DNA of 64,000 bases. It comes from an uncultured Fibrobacter sp. GTDB taxonomy: Bacteria > Fibrobacterota > Fibrobacteria > Fibrobacterales > Fibrobacteraceae. Below are positions 28,496 to 40,459 of the stretch, piece after piece. The stretch spans positions 21,049-85,048 of the forward strand of contig CAMKMX010000009.1 of the NCBI GenBank assembly GCA_946414025.1, given 5' to 3'. A program made the translations under genes and the position numbers. Each line of letters starts with the position of its first letter. The first letter of the stretch is position 1. A model generated the notes under the pieces. The model ran no database searches, had not been told where the DNA came from, and saw nothing but the letters and a program-made list of their open reading frames with translations.

Positions 28496-29698
28496 CTACT
28501 TCCCAGCCGCTTTCGCCTTGGCACGCTTGCGGCGCCAGGTCTTGAATTCCATGTACAGGGTACTGACGGTATAGATGAAGACCATCAGGATCAAGGTATT
28601 CAAGGGCTTGTTCAGATTGCAAATGCCCCAGGCGATGGTGATAATCGGCAGGTGGATCAAGTAGGGGTAGAAACTGGCGCGGCCCACCTTGCGGACCAGC
28701 GGAATGCAGAAGAACCTGGCCGCAAATCCCTTGCCACTCAGGAGCGAAAGCAGGAACAGCCCGTAAAGCAGAATCGGGAGGCTGTGATGGAAGAAATAGT
28801 TCACGCCGGGGTTCCATTCGGGCCGAAGCAGGAACAGGCTCCCGTAAATGGCGGCAAGAATCACCGCCTGGGCAATGCCGCTTGCAAATTTCTTCTTGAG
28901 GAAATCGAACCCGCCCTCGCTGTACAGGCGGAAAAGTACCATGCCGAACAGGTATTCAAAAATACGGACCGGTGCGAAGATGTGGAAGAAACGGTACTTG
29001 GCCTCGTAGCCGCTGAACCACAGGTTGTCGGAAGCCCCGAAGAAAACTGCCCACAGAATTCCTGGAATAAACAGCGTGCCGAACAGCACCCAGAGCGTGC
29101 GGTAGTTCTGGCGGAAAAGCCAGCGGCTGAACCAAGGCGTGATGGCGTAGCACATAAAAAAGCTGGTCAATGACCAAGAAGGCTCATTCAGTTTCATGCC
29201 CAGGTCAGGCACAATGGACCAAGTGAGGGAAAGGTGCAAAAACAGGCTCCGCCAGGGGTGGGTCATCTTGGCAAGACCCGCCGAGGCGCAGTCGCCGATT
29301 TCAGAAAGCCCTGGCAGGTGGGTGTAGCCGCTGAACTTGAACACCAGCACCACGAACATCAAGAGCGTCATGAAAAAATGCAGACGGTAGAGTTTCGCGA
29401 TGCGGGCGAACATGAAGGGAATCACGGGGATGCGCCGTTCCGGATCGCTGAACTTGCTTGCAAACAAGAATCCCGCAAACACGTAGAAGATGCCCGCCGC
29501 AAAGGCAGGAGCGCTGATGATGGGCATGAGCCACTTGCAGTCCTGCATGTAATTCAGCGCGCTGGAACTGCCCAGGTGGAGCATCACGATGTTCACGCTA
29601 GCCAAAAGCCTAAGCCCGTCAATAGCCGGAAAGTAGTTCGGCTTGGAGGCAGTTGGCTTTGCCGCACAATCTGTCGAGTTGTTTTCCATGGCTGCCAA
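28496..29698 (-). CDS. Acyltransferase 3 family membrane protein
   Basis: FPAIDGLRLLASVNIVMLHLG, WSLTSFFMCYAITPW, GRASFYPYLIHLPI. Confidence 0.8.
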   Translation of the reverse strand: MAAMENNSTDCAAKPTASKPNYFPAIDGLRLLASVNIVMLHLGSSSALNYMQDCKWLMPIISAPAFAAGIFYVFAGFLFASKFSDPERRIPVIPFMFARIAKLYRLHFFMTLLMFVVLVFKFSGYTHLPGLSEIGDCASAGLAKMTHPWRSLFLHLSLTWSIVPDLGMKLNEPSWSLTSFFMCYAITPWFSRWLFRQNYRTLWVLFGTLFIPGILWAVFFGASDNLWFSGYEAKYRFFHIFAPVRIFEYLFGMVLFRLYSEGGFDFLKKKFASGIAQAVILAAIYGSLFLLRPEWNPGVNYFFHHSLPILLYGLFLLSLLSGKGFAARFFCIPLVRKVGRASFYPYLIHLPIITIAWGICNLNKPLNTLILMVFIYTVSTLYMEFKTWRRKRAKAKAAGK

Positions 29699-29707
29699 AA
29701 ATAGCTA

Positions 29708-30595
29708 TTACTGCTCTTTCTTGCGGCCAGCGGAACGCCTCAGCTGGGTGACCAGGAACTTGTAGAATCCTTCGATGTGGGAGTTGTCCTGCTTGCCGCG
29801 GAGAAGCGTCACCACGATGTCGCGCTTGAATTCGATATCGGTAATCTTCAGGAGCTTGATTCTGCGATTGTCCACCTTGCCCCAAGAGAACTCGGGCCAG
29901 AATCCCACGCCCAGGCCGCCTGCGATGGCGTCCTTGACCATAAGGGCGTTGTCGCTTTCGAAAATCAGGTGGGCCTGGAAACCAATGCGGTTGCAGTAAT
30001 CTTCACAGATGGTGTGGAGCTGCTTGGAACCGTACAGGCCGATAAAGTTGGTGTCGCCCAGTTCATGCAGCGAAATACTGTCCCGCTTCTTGTATTCCGC
30101 CGTATTGGGAACGGCGAGGTAGATGTTCTCGGAACAGACAAAAACCTCTTCGTCGGGATTTTCCTGTGGACGGTAATTGGCGAAAGTCTGGATGGAAATG
30201 TCGTACAGGGACGATTCCTCTTTCTGCACCAGATAAAAACGGAGCGCCGGAGCGTCTTTCTTGTACTGGATAACCGCATTGGTCACAAAGGAAGAAGCCG
30301 CTAAGACCTTTAGGCTCACGGTAATGGCCTGCTTGTCGGACTTGGCGCGAAGGCGGGCGGGCAGGGCCTCGATGTCTTCGTAGAGGGGCTTCACCTTTTT
30401 GTAGAAGTAATCACCCGCTTCGGTAAGCTTGATGTTACGGCCGCTGGACTTGAAAAGCTTGACGCCCAGTTCGTCTTCTAGCTTGTGGATGGCGTGAGTC
30501 AATGCGGGCTGCACAATGCACAGGTTCTTGGCGCTCTGGGTCACGTGTTCGGTTCGGGCCACTTCCAGAAAGTACTTGATATGGGTCAGTTCCAT
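29708..30595 (-). CDS. LysR family transcriptional regulator
   Basis: MELTHIKYFLEVARTEHVTQSAKNLCIVQPALTHAIHKLEDELGVKLF. Confidence 0.9.
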   Translation of the reverse strand: MELTHIKYFLEVARTEHVTQSAKNLCIVQPALTHAIHKLEDELGVKLFKSSGRNIKLTEAGDYFYKKVKPLYEDIEALPARLRAKSDKQAITVSLKVLAASSFVTNAVIQYKKDAPALRFYLVQKEESSLYDISIQTFANYRPQENPDEEVFVCSENIYLAVPNTAEYKKRDSISLHELGDTNFIGLYGSKQLHTICEDYCNRIGFQAHLIFESDNALMVKDAIAGGLGVGFWPEFSWGKVDNRRIKLLKITDIEFKRDIVVTLLRGKQDNSHIEGFYKFLVTQLRRSAGRKKEQ

Positions 30596-30801
30596 AAAAA
30601 CTCCAATTCATCAAAAATTTTTATAACACAAATATAAACAATAAAATCAGGATACAGAAGGGTAAAACAGGGATTTTTGAAAAAATCATCAAAAAAAGTG
30701 ATTAAAAACGAAAAAATTATTTATTAGTCAATATCAAAATCATGTTTTATCTTTGTCACCGAAAACAAAAAAAGCCCCAAGGCACATTCAAAGGAGTTCT
30801 C

Positions 30802-31368
30802 ATGAAATCGGTTCTTAAAACACTTGCCACCACAGCCCTCGTCGCATTCACCGCCGTTGTCTTTACCGCCTGCAACGACAACCGGGACTGCGCCTACAAC
30901 GAGGCCGGCCACACTCTCGCCTGCCCCGAAAAGACCTACAAGACCGTAACTCTGGGCGGAAAGACCTGGATGGCCGAAAACCTGGACGTGTTTACTCCGG
31001 ATTCAAGCGTGTGCTACGCCAACAACCACGACAACTGCAATACGGACGGACGCCTGTACACCTTCGCCTCTGCAACGGGTAACGTATGCCCCACCGGTTG
31101 GGCGCTCCCCACCGTAGAAGACTTCAAGGCTGCCTTCGGCACAAGCGAGCCCGCCGCACTCAAAAGCGCCAACGGTTTTAGCGCCCTCTTCGCCGGATTC
31201 AAGTACTACGACGGAAACTTCGCCGACAAGGGCGTAAGCGCCAGCTTCTGGACAAGCGACAGCTACGACGATTCCAGGGCTTACCTTGTCCGCATTACCG
31301 ACTCCGGAATCGCCTACGAGCACTTCAACAAGAACATTTTCGCCTCTGTCCGCTGCATCAAGAAATAG
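30802..31368 (+). CDS. FISUMP-domain lipoprotein
   Basis: Lipobox VFTACN; KTVTLGGKTWMAENLDV...CPTGWALPTVEDFKAAF...FWTSDSYDDSRAYLVRI...SVRCIKK. Confidence 0.85.
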   Translation: MKSVLKTLATTALVAFTAVVFTACNDNRDCAYNEAGHTLACPEKTYKTVTLGGKTWMAENLDVFTPDSSVCYANNHDNCNTDGRLYTFASATGNVCPTGWALPTVEDFKAAFGTSEPAALKSANGFSALFAGFKYYDGNFADKGVSASFWTSDSYDDSRAYLVRITDSGIAYEHFNKNIFASVRCIKK

Positions 31369-31445
31369 CTACACCCCTCCGGTGGAGTTAGTTGTTATTT
31401 TTGACTGGGGCTCCTAGCCTCGAACCTCACCATCCTTCATCACAC

Positions 31446-31473
31446 ACTTCACATTCCACATTTCACACCTCAA
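31446..31473. repeat. Heptad array (ATTNCAC type)
   Basis: ACTTCAC ATTCCAC ATTTCAC ACCTCAA, weaker units upstream. Confidence 0.75.
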
Positions 31474-31528
31474 AGGGAGCCTTTGGCGACCGAGCTCACT
31501 CCTCACAGGCACGAAGTGCCGCCCTCAT

Positions 31529-31556
31529 ACCCCTAGATCCTAACCCCTATTCCCTA
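31529..31556. repeat. Heptad array (NNNCCTA type) directly before an ATG
   Basis: ACCCCTA GATCCTA ACCCCTA TTCCCTA then ACTATG. Confidence 0.9.
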
Positions 31557-31559
31557 ACT

Positions 31560-33242
31560 ATGACCTGGCTTATCAATCTATTCACCCAGCCCTCGGTAGG
31601 GCAACAAGTTGTGGCGATTGCCCTCACGGCGGCAGTCGGCCTCATGGTCGGAAAAATCAAGGTCAAGGGCATTAGCCTTGGCGGTGCAGGAGCGCTCTTT
31701 GTGGGCATCTTGCTTGGGCACTTGGGGCTCCGCGTCGAAGGAAATGTACTCCATTTTATCCAGGAATTCGGCCTTATCCTGTTCGTCTATACCATCGGCA
31801 TGCAGGTGGGTCCCGGATTCATAGATTCCATACGTAGGCACGGGCTGGTGCTGAACATTCTGTCTGTAGGAATTGTGCTGCTGGGCGTTGTGGTGACCCT
31901 CTGCCTCTACTTCTTTACCAGCATGCACGACAACGTGCCCGTGCTTATCGGCATGCTCTGCGGTGCAGTGACCAACACGCCCTCGTTGGGAGCCGCCAAT
32001 TCCGCATTTGCCGCCGCCGGCGTAGATACATCCCTGACGGGAATCGGCTATGCGGTGGCCTACCCCTTCGGCGTCATCGGAATTATTCTCGTAATGCTAC
32101 TCGTGCGGCTCGTGTTCCGGCAGGACCCCGCCAAGGCGGCAACCGACTACGCCGACGAAATCGCCGCCACCAGCAAGGAAATCGAATCCTGCAGCCTTAC
32201 GGTAGATAACCAGAACCTGTACGGAATCATGCTGAAAGAAATCCCGGACCTGATTTCTAGCGGCGTGGTGGTGACTCGACTCTTGCGGGGCGAAAACATC
32301 TTTACCCCCAACGGAAAGACCATCATCGAGAAAGGCGACAAGGTGCACATCGTAGGCATGCCCGAGGCCGTAGCCGCCATGGAAAAGATTATCGGCAAGC
32401 GCCTGGACACGCCCATCACCGCCATTCCCGCCAAGAATACGGAACCCATCCAGGTGAGGACCGTACTCGTGACCAACAAGAAAATACTGGGCCGCACCAT
32501 CGGCTCCTTGGCTCTGGCGGAACGCTTTGGCGTGACCGTAAGTCGCGTGACCCGGAGCGGGTTCAAGTTTACGGGCCGACTGGATTTGCGCATCAAGTTT
32601 GCCGACAAGCTGAAAATCGTAGGCCCCGCCTCTGGACTCGACATCGTCGCGAAAAAACTGGGCAACTCCCTCACCGCCCTGGACCATCCCGAAATCCTGC
32701 CCGCGTTCTTGGGCATTTTCTTGGGAGTCATCGTAGGAAGCATTCCCTTCGCCATTCCCGGGATGCCTACCCCGCTAAAGCTGGGGCTTGCGGGCGGCCC
32801 GCTGATTGTGGCCATCCTGTTAAGCCGCAAGCGCAAAATCGGACCGCTAAACTTTTTCATGGCCAACAGCGCCAACCTGATGCTCCGGGAATTCGGCCTT
32901 ACGCTTTTCTTGAGCTGCGTGGGTCTGAACGCAGGCATCAAATTCTTCGAAGTGCTCTTGAACGGCGACGGGCTCTACTACATGGGGCTTGCGGCCATCA
33001 TCACCTTCTTCCCACTTGCCATCATGGCAGTGGTGGGGCACCTGGTTTTCAAGGTGAACTACCTTTCGCTCTGCGGCGTGCTGGCAGGCGCTACCACGGA
33101 CCCGCCGGCCCTGGCCTTTGCCAACAGCCAGGCGGACAGCGAAGCGGTGAACATCGGGTATGCGTCAGTCTATCCGCTCACCATGCTGCTCCGAATTTTA
33201 AGCGGGCAGGTGCTGGCTATACTGCTGCTTTCGGCGGTGTAG
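31560..33242 (+). CDS. AspT/YidE/YbjL-type antiporter with TrkA-C-like domains
   Basis: GKIKVKGISLGGAGALFVGILLGHLG, FVYTIGMQVGPGF, GAVTNTPSLGAANSAF; start ATG directly after a TAGG-type heptad array. Confidence 0.82.
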   Translation: MTWLINLFTQPSVGQQVVAIALTAAVGLMVGKIKVKGISLGGAGALFVGILLGHLGLRVEGNVLHFIQEFGLILFVYTIGMQVGPGFIDSIRRHGLVLNILSVGIVLLGVVVTLCLYFFTSMHDNVPVLIGMLCGAVTNTPSLGAANSAFAAAGVDTSLTGIGYAVAYPFGVIGIILVMLLVRLVFRQDPAKAATDYADEIAATSKEIESCSLTVDNQNLYGIMLKEIPDLISSGVVVTRLLRGENIFTPNGKTIIEKGDKVHIVGMPEAVAAMEKIIGKRLDTPITAIPAKNTEPIQVRTVLVTNKKILGRTIGSLALAERFGVTVSRVTRSGFKFTGRLDLRIKFADKLKIVGPASGLDIVAKKLGNSLTALDHPEILPAFLGIFLGVIVGSIPFAIPGMPTPLKLGLAGGPLIVAILLSRKRKIGPLNFFMANSANLMLREFGLTLFLSCVGLNAGIKFFEVLLNGDGLYYMGLAAIITFFPLAIMAVVGHLVFKVNYLSLCGVLAGATTDPPALAFANSQADSEAVNIGYASVYPLTMLLRILSGQVLAILLLSAV

Positions 33243-33261
33243 CTCTTGTAAAACTGGCGAA

Positions 33262-34353
33262 CTACTGTTCCAGTTCCAGCAAGTCCGCCTTTAGGGACTG
33301 ATCCGCCGGATAGTATTTCTGGGCCAAAAGCAATAGGCGGCGGGCCTCGTCGGTACGCTTTTTCGCCATGGCATCGTAGGCCATATTCTTGAGACCATAA
33401 ATAGCTTCGGCGTTTCCTTTTTTGGCCGCCAGTTCGTAGGCATATTCAGCACGGTCCAGGAACTTGGTGTCGTAGGCCAGGTTCCCGAGGAAAATGGCGG
33501 CATCGGAAAAGTCCGGCTTGATTTGCAAGATATTGTTCAGGATGTCCATGGCCACAAAGGGCTTGTTGTCTTCGGCCAAGACATCGGCCAGCTTGTACAT
33601 GACATTCACGTCGTCAGGGCGCACGCCCAAGGCCTCGCGGTAATGACCAGCGCTCTGTTCATACTGCTTGTTCATGCGGAAAACATCCCCGAGATAGACC
33701 AGAAAATCCACTTCTTCGGGGTGTGCCGTGTAGCCCTTGCGGACAATTTCTACAGCACGGTCGTAATCGTCCATGGCGATGTTCGCCTCCGAAAGCTGAT
33801 AGACGATGCTCAGGTCGTCAGGGTCCAGCTGGTAGGCCTTTTCTACCGAACGGAGCGCCCCCACCTTGTCGCCCACCTTGCTGTAGGCCTCCCCCAGGTA
33901 GAGCCATCCCGAAATGTTGTTCGGCTCCAGCTTCAGCGCCCTGTGGTAAGCGGCGATACATTCGGGATATTGCTTCAGGCGGAAATAGACGCTGGCCATA
34001 TTGAACAGCGCAGGGGAAAACGCCCCGTCCGAAAAATCCACCGCCTTGCGGTAGGCGGCCGCCGCCTCGGGGTATTTTTCCATCTGGTAATAACTATTGG
34101 CGATATTGAAACTTGTGGCCGTGGGATCGGCACCACGTTCTTCGGCCTTGTGGTATAGGATGATGGCCTGGTTGAATTTTCCGTTACGGTAAAGGGCGTT
34201 GGCACGCTCCAGCAGGTCGTAAGAAGACTGCGCAGCAAAAACAGGAATGGCAAAAAATATGATGATATAAGACAGAAGCGAGAGCCGCGACAAACCATGT
34301 TTGCCGTTACTTATACCCCAAAGCTCGCGAACGCGAGCGACCTCATAGCTCAT
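33262..34353 (-). CDS. TPR repeat protein at the end of the Ton system locus
   Basis: Repeated TPR units (A.A.YRKAVDFSDGAFSPALFNMASVYFRLKQYPECIAAYHRALKLEPN); N-terminus MSYEVARVREL is encoded by a palindromic repeat, start uncertain. Confidence 0.8.
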   Translation of the reverse strand: MSYEVARVRELWGISNGKHGLSRLSLLSYIIIFFAIPVFAAQSSYDLLERANALYRNGKFNQAIILYHKAEERGADPTATSFNIANSYYQMEKYPEAAAAYRKAVDFSDGAFSPALFNMASVYFRLKQYPECIAAYHRALKLEPNNISGWLYLGEAYSKVGDKVGALRSVEKAYQLDPDDLSIVYQLSEANIAMDDYDRAVEIVRKGYTAHPEEVDFLVYLGDVFRMNKQYEQSAGHYREALGVRPDDVNVMYKLADVLAEDNKPFVAMDILNNILQIKPDFSDAAIFLGNLAYDTKFLDRAEYAYELAAKKGNAEAIYGLKNMAYDAMAKKRTDEARRLLLLAQKYYPADQSLKADLLELEQ

Positions 34354-34357
34354 ACCA

Positions 34358-35005
34358 CTAATCCCTAAACTTCACCTCGAAAGGTTGTTCCATTCCACAA
34401 AACGCCACCGCCTTGCCGTCTTTTTCTGCAGGGGAAAAGGTCATGCGGCCAAGGGCTTCGCGACCGGCGGCAGCAAGCCCAGAACCTGCAGGAGATTCCT
34501 CGATAACGCGGATATCATAGGCGCGCCCGCCCACGTCTACACAGAAACTCAGGCGAAGCGTAGCGTCAATTTCCCGGTCCCGAATTTGCGGCGGCACCTG
34601 GAAATTGGGCATGGACTTGCTTTCGGGCTTTTTGTCCACATCACCCTTTTCGCTGGACATGGCGCCCCCGCGGAAATCCGCCACCAGTTCTTCGTTAATG
34701 GCCGCCCCTGCCGTCCCCGAAGCCACCCCCAAGTTCATGGCAAGACGGGGGCCCGCCTTGGGCGTGCGGGAGGTGGTCTTTTGTCGCTCCGGCTTGCGGG
34801 AAGGCTTTTTCTTTTCCACCTTCTTTTCCATTTCTTCCACCTTCTTTACGGAGACTTCCGTCTTGGTGTACTTTTTTTCGTGGAAGATTTTTCCGGTCAG
34901 AAACATATTGGCAAGAGTCACGGAAAATACCAGCAGCAGGCTACAAAGCACCGCCGCCAGGAGAAGCAGAGACCGCTTGATTATTTTCCTTAGAATCTTA
35001 CGCAT
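34358..35005 (-). CDS. TonB-like energy transducer
   Basis: N-terminal TM, Lys/Pro-rich linker, C-terminal EIDATLRLSFCVDVGGRAYDIRVIEESPAGSGLAAAGREALGRMTFSPA. Confidence 0.75.
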   Translation of the reverse strand: MRKILRKIIKRSLLLLAAVLCSLLLVFSVTLANMFLTGKIFHEKKYTKTEVSVKKVEEMEKKVEKKKPSRKPERQKTTSRTPKAGPRLAMNLGVASGTAGAAINEELVADFRGGAMSSEKGDVDKKPESKSMPNFQVPPQIRDREIDATLRLSFCVDVGGRAYDIRVIEESPAGSGLAAAGREALGRMTFSPAEKDGKAVAFCGMEQPFEVKFRD

Positions 35006-35008
35006 TGT

Positions 35009-35036
35009 AGTTATGAGTTATGAGTTGTGAGTTGTG
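35009..35036. repeat. Heptad array (AGTTRTG type)
   Basis: AGTTATG AGTTATG AGTTGTG AGTTGTG. Confidence 0.92.
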
Positions 35037-35059
35037 AGTGGCGAAAGAATCGTCTAGTA

Positions 35060-35104
35060 GATCCTCGCCAGTTTATCCCGGACCTGTTCCGTGACGAAGA
35101 TGAC
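35060..35104. repeat. GTCAT hairpin with probable nested inner copy
   Basis: GATCCTCGCCAGTT-TATCCCGGACCTGTTCCGTGAC-GAAGATGAC. Confidence 0.65.
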
Positions 35105-35137
35105 ACATTTACACTCATTCCACATTTCACATTACAC
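35103..35137. repeat. Heptad array (ATTNCAC type)
   Basis: ACACATT TACACTC ATTCCAC ATTTCAC ATTACAC. Confidence 0.8.
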
Positions 35138-35144
35138 ATCGAAA

Positions 35145-35549
35145 CTATTCCGCTTGGGCCGCGATGGACACCTTCTTGACTCCGGCCAAGTTGCACATGT
35201 CTATGACCTGCACCAGCACGCCTGTTTCTGCCCCCTTGTCGGCAATGACCACGGCCTCCCTGTCGGGATTTTTCGAGAGGGACTGTTTCAAGATATCCTG
35301 CAGGCTTGCCAAGTCCACCTGGCGCTCGTTCATGTGGATGGTTCCTTCGCGGGTAATGGCAATAAGCAGGTTTTCCTTTTCCAGCTGGCTTGCCGTCTGG
35401 GCCTGTGGCTTGGTCACATCCACGCCAGTTTCGCGGGTAAAGGACGACGTAACCACAAAAAAGATAAGCAAGATGAACACAATGTCCATCAGGGGGCCCA
35501 TCTCGATGCCCATATCCTTTTTCTTTCTGCTCGGCAGGTTGAATTCCAT
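35145..35549 (-). CDS. ExbD/TolR family biopolymer transporter
   Basis: KKKDMGIEMGPLMDIVFILLIFFVVTSSF. Confidence 0.92.
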   Translation of the reverse strand: MEFNLPSRKKKDMGIEMGPLMDIVFILLIFFVVTSSFTRETGVDVTKPQAQTASQLEKENLLIAITREGTIHMNERQVDLASLQDILKQSLSKNPDREAVVIADKGAETGVLVQVIDMCNLAGVKKVSIAAQAE

Positions 35550-35551
35550 AA

Positions 35552-36186
35552 TTACCCTACAAAATAATTGTCAATAATCGTGGCCCCGAGTTTCAAGTCC
35601 TGGGTCAAAATTTCCACACGTTCATCCAGGCGCTGCTTCAGCAAGGTCAAGGGGAACGCCACCAGGAGCCCGCTCTGGGTAGAAATAAGGGCTTCCGAAA
35701 TTCCGTCGGCCATAAGGACCGGGTTCTGGTTTCCGTAAAGGGTAATTACCTCGAAGGTGGAGACCATGCCCGTCACCGTTCCCAAAAGGCCAAGCAGCGG
35801 GGCCGCCGCCGCCATTACCGCCACGATGTGGCTTCCCTTTTCCATGTGGCGTAGCGTCCCCAGCATGCGCACCTGCATAATGTCGCGGAATCCTTCGGGA
35901 TTCTTTTGCGCATGTTCAATGGCGTAACGGAGTTCGCTGGCCAAAATTCCACGGCGTTTTTCCAGCCGGGACATGGCCTTTTCGACACCGCCTTCATTCA
36001 GGTCGTGACGCAGGTTCTTGATGACCTTCTGGACATCTTGCCTGAAAAAGTCAGAGCCGATACGGAACCAGCTGTAAAACAGGTAGTAGAATCCGACAGT
36101 TCCCACCAGCAGAATGGGGAGCATCACCACGCCACCGGCCTGGTACGTGCTTTTCAGGGATTCAACGAATACATAGAAGGAATTGC

Positions 36187-36190
<4 letters not shown>
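35552..36190 (-). CDS. MotA/TolQ/ExbB proton channel protein
   Basis: MEKGSHIVAVMAAAAPLLGLLGTVTGMVSTFEVI, LISTQSGLLVAFPL. Confidence 0.9.
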
Positions 36191-38588
<2,398 letters not shown>

Positions 38589-38716
38589 ATTCTTCTGCGT
38601 TAAGTTGCACCAAAATTACATATTTAAAACACCTGAACCTGTAAAAAATGTCACCGTCACACTGGAAATAATCAACTTTTGCCCCATATTTCTATATTGT
38701 GCACAAAGGTAAGTCC

Positions 38717-39868
38717 ATGTTTAGAACTAATTACTTCCGTAGCGCGGTCTGCGCCGCATTGACCATCGCCCTTTCCGGGCTCCTGTTTACCGCCTGCTCC
38801 AACGACAGCTCCAGCAGCGCCTCTGACCAAGGCAAGGCGGATTCCCTTGCCGAATGCACTGCCCCCGCCTTCCTCAAAAAAGGCGACAAGGTGGCACTCC
38901 TTTCGCCCTCCTACTCCACTCCCGATTCGAACATCCAGAACACGGCGGCCGTCTTGAAGGAATGGGGCTTTGAACCCGTTATCGGCAAGAACGTGGGCAA
39001 GCTGGACGCGGGCAAGTATGCAGGCACCGCCCAGGAGCGGGCCGACGACTTCATCGAAGCCCTCAAGGACACCAGCATCAAGGCCATCTTGAGCAACCGT
39101 GGCGGCTACGGCACCATCCAGCTGGTGGACCTTATCGACCTGAAGCTGGTGACGGACAATCCCAAGTGGCTCATCGGGTTCAGCGACATTACCACCCTGC
39201 ATGCCATGGAAACCAAGGCAGGCGTCATGAGCATCCACGGCACCATGAGTTCGTTTATCGGAAAGACCCGCGGCAAGGACGACAACAGCACCCTCTTGCG
39301 GGATCTGCTCAAGGGCACCGTGCCTACCTATAAGGTTCCCAAACACAAGTTCAACCAAAAGGGAAAAGCCGAAGGGATTCTCGTGGGCGGCAACATGGCC
39401 ACATTCGTTCCGCTGGTAGGTGCCAGCGACATCGACGTGTTCTCCGGCGACGGAATCATCTTGTTCATGGAAGAAGTGGGCGAATCCCTGCACAACATCG
39501 ACCGCATGTTCAACGCACTGGAACTTCACGGCGTCATGGAAAACGTGAAGGGCGTTGTCCTCGGAGAATTCGTAGATTCCGGGACGGACCTGAATTATGA
39601 AACCACCGAGGAAATGCTTTCCAAGTACCTGAAGAAATACAACATCCCTGTCCTGTGCGGGTTCCCTGCAGGCCACGACGACGTAAATGTTCCCATTGTC
39701 ATGGGAGCGAAGGTCAAAATGGATGTTACCGACAACGGCGCCACTCTGGCCTTTGACATAGACGGCGAAAAGAAGGACGTGGATACGGAAAAACTGTTGA
39801 ACAAGCCTTCTCTTGCAAAGTCCCTCCGGCTGATGCTTTCGGGAAAATTATTCTCCATCAACGAATAA
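38717..39868 (+). CDS. S66 family LD-carboxypeptidase, lipoprotein form
   Basis: Lipobox LFTACS; GDKVALLSPS, SNRGGYGTIQLVDLID, IGFSDITTLHA, GNMATFVPLVGASD. Confidence 0.85.
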   Translation: MFRTNYFRSAVCAALTIALSGLLFTACSNDSSSSASDQGKADSLAECTAPAFLKKGDKVALLSPSYSTPDSNIQNTAAVLKEWGFEPVIGKNVGKLDAGKYAGTAQERADDFIEALKDTSIKAILSNRGGYGTIQLVDLIDLKLVTDNPKWLIGFSDITTLHAMETKAGVMSIHGTMSSFIGKTRGKDDNSTLLRDLLKGTVPTYKVPKHKFNQKGKAEGILVGGNMATFVPLVGASDIDVFSGDGIILFMEEVGESLHNIDRMFNALELHGVMENVKGVVLGEFVDSGTDLNYETTEEMLSKYLKKYNIPVLCGFPAGHDDVNVPIVMGAKVKMDVTDNGATLAFDIDGEKKDVDTEKLLNKPSLAKSLRLMLSGKLFSINE

Positions 39869-39876
39869 GAGAAAGA

Positions 39877-40437
39877 CTAGCTTCTGCTCCACAGGATACA
39901 ATAAGCCTGGGTTCTCGCCGCAAAGCGCTCCGTCTTTAGCAGTTGCCGCACTTGTTCCTTGCTGTACCAGGCGGCATCGATTTCTTCACGCTCGGAATCG
40001 CTGGGCCTGATTTCACCAGCGGCTACACCGACCACAACCACGTTCAACTCGTTGGCAAAGCCGATGGCGGAATAACTTTCTTTCCAGGTTTCGTCTATGC
40101 GCAAAAGGGTTAGACCCGTTTCTTCGCGCAGTTCACGGGCAGCAGCCTGCTCTACCGTTTCGCCCTCGTCTATGAGTCCCGCAGGGAAATTCACCACCTG
40201 CTCCCCCACCGCCATGCGGAATTCCTTGCACAGCAGCAGTTTTTCGCCGGACTCGTCGTGCATTATCAGGACCACAGCGTTATTTTTGTGGCGCCGCAGG
40301 TCTTCAATACTCTTGACGTTCGGTTCACGGCTGATCATCTCGTAGGTAACCGGCTTGCCGCTTGCCGTTTCGTAATGGAGGTCGTAACGGGTAATGAACT
40401 TTCCGGAATGGATTTTTTCAATGCTCTTGAACTTCAT
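39877..40437 (-). CDS. NUDIX hydrolase
   Basis: FPAGLIDEGETVEQAAARELREETGL Nudix box. Confidence 0.92.
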   Translation of the reverse strand: MKFKSIEKIHSGKFITRYDLHYETASGKPVTYEMISREPNVKSIEDLRRHKNNAVVLIMHDESGEKLLLCKEFRMAVGEQVVNFPAGLIDEGETVEQAAARELREETGLTLLRIDETWKESYSAIGFANELNVVVVGVAAGEIRPSDSEREEIDAAWYSKEQVRQLLKTERFAARTQAYCILWSRS

Positions 40438-40459
40438 TTTTCAATCACGCCGTTAACGA

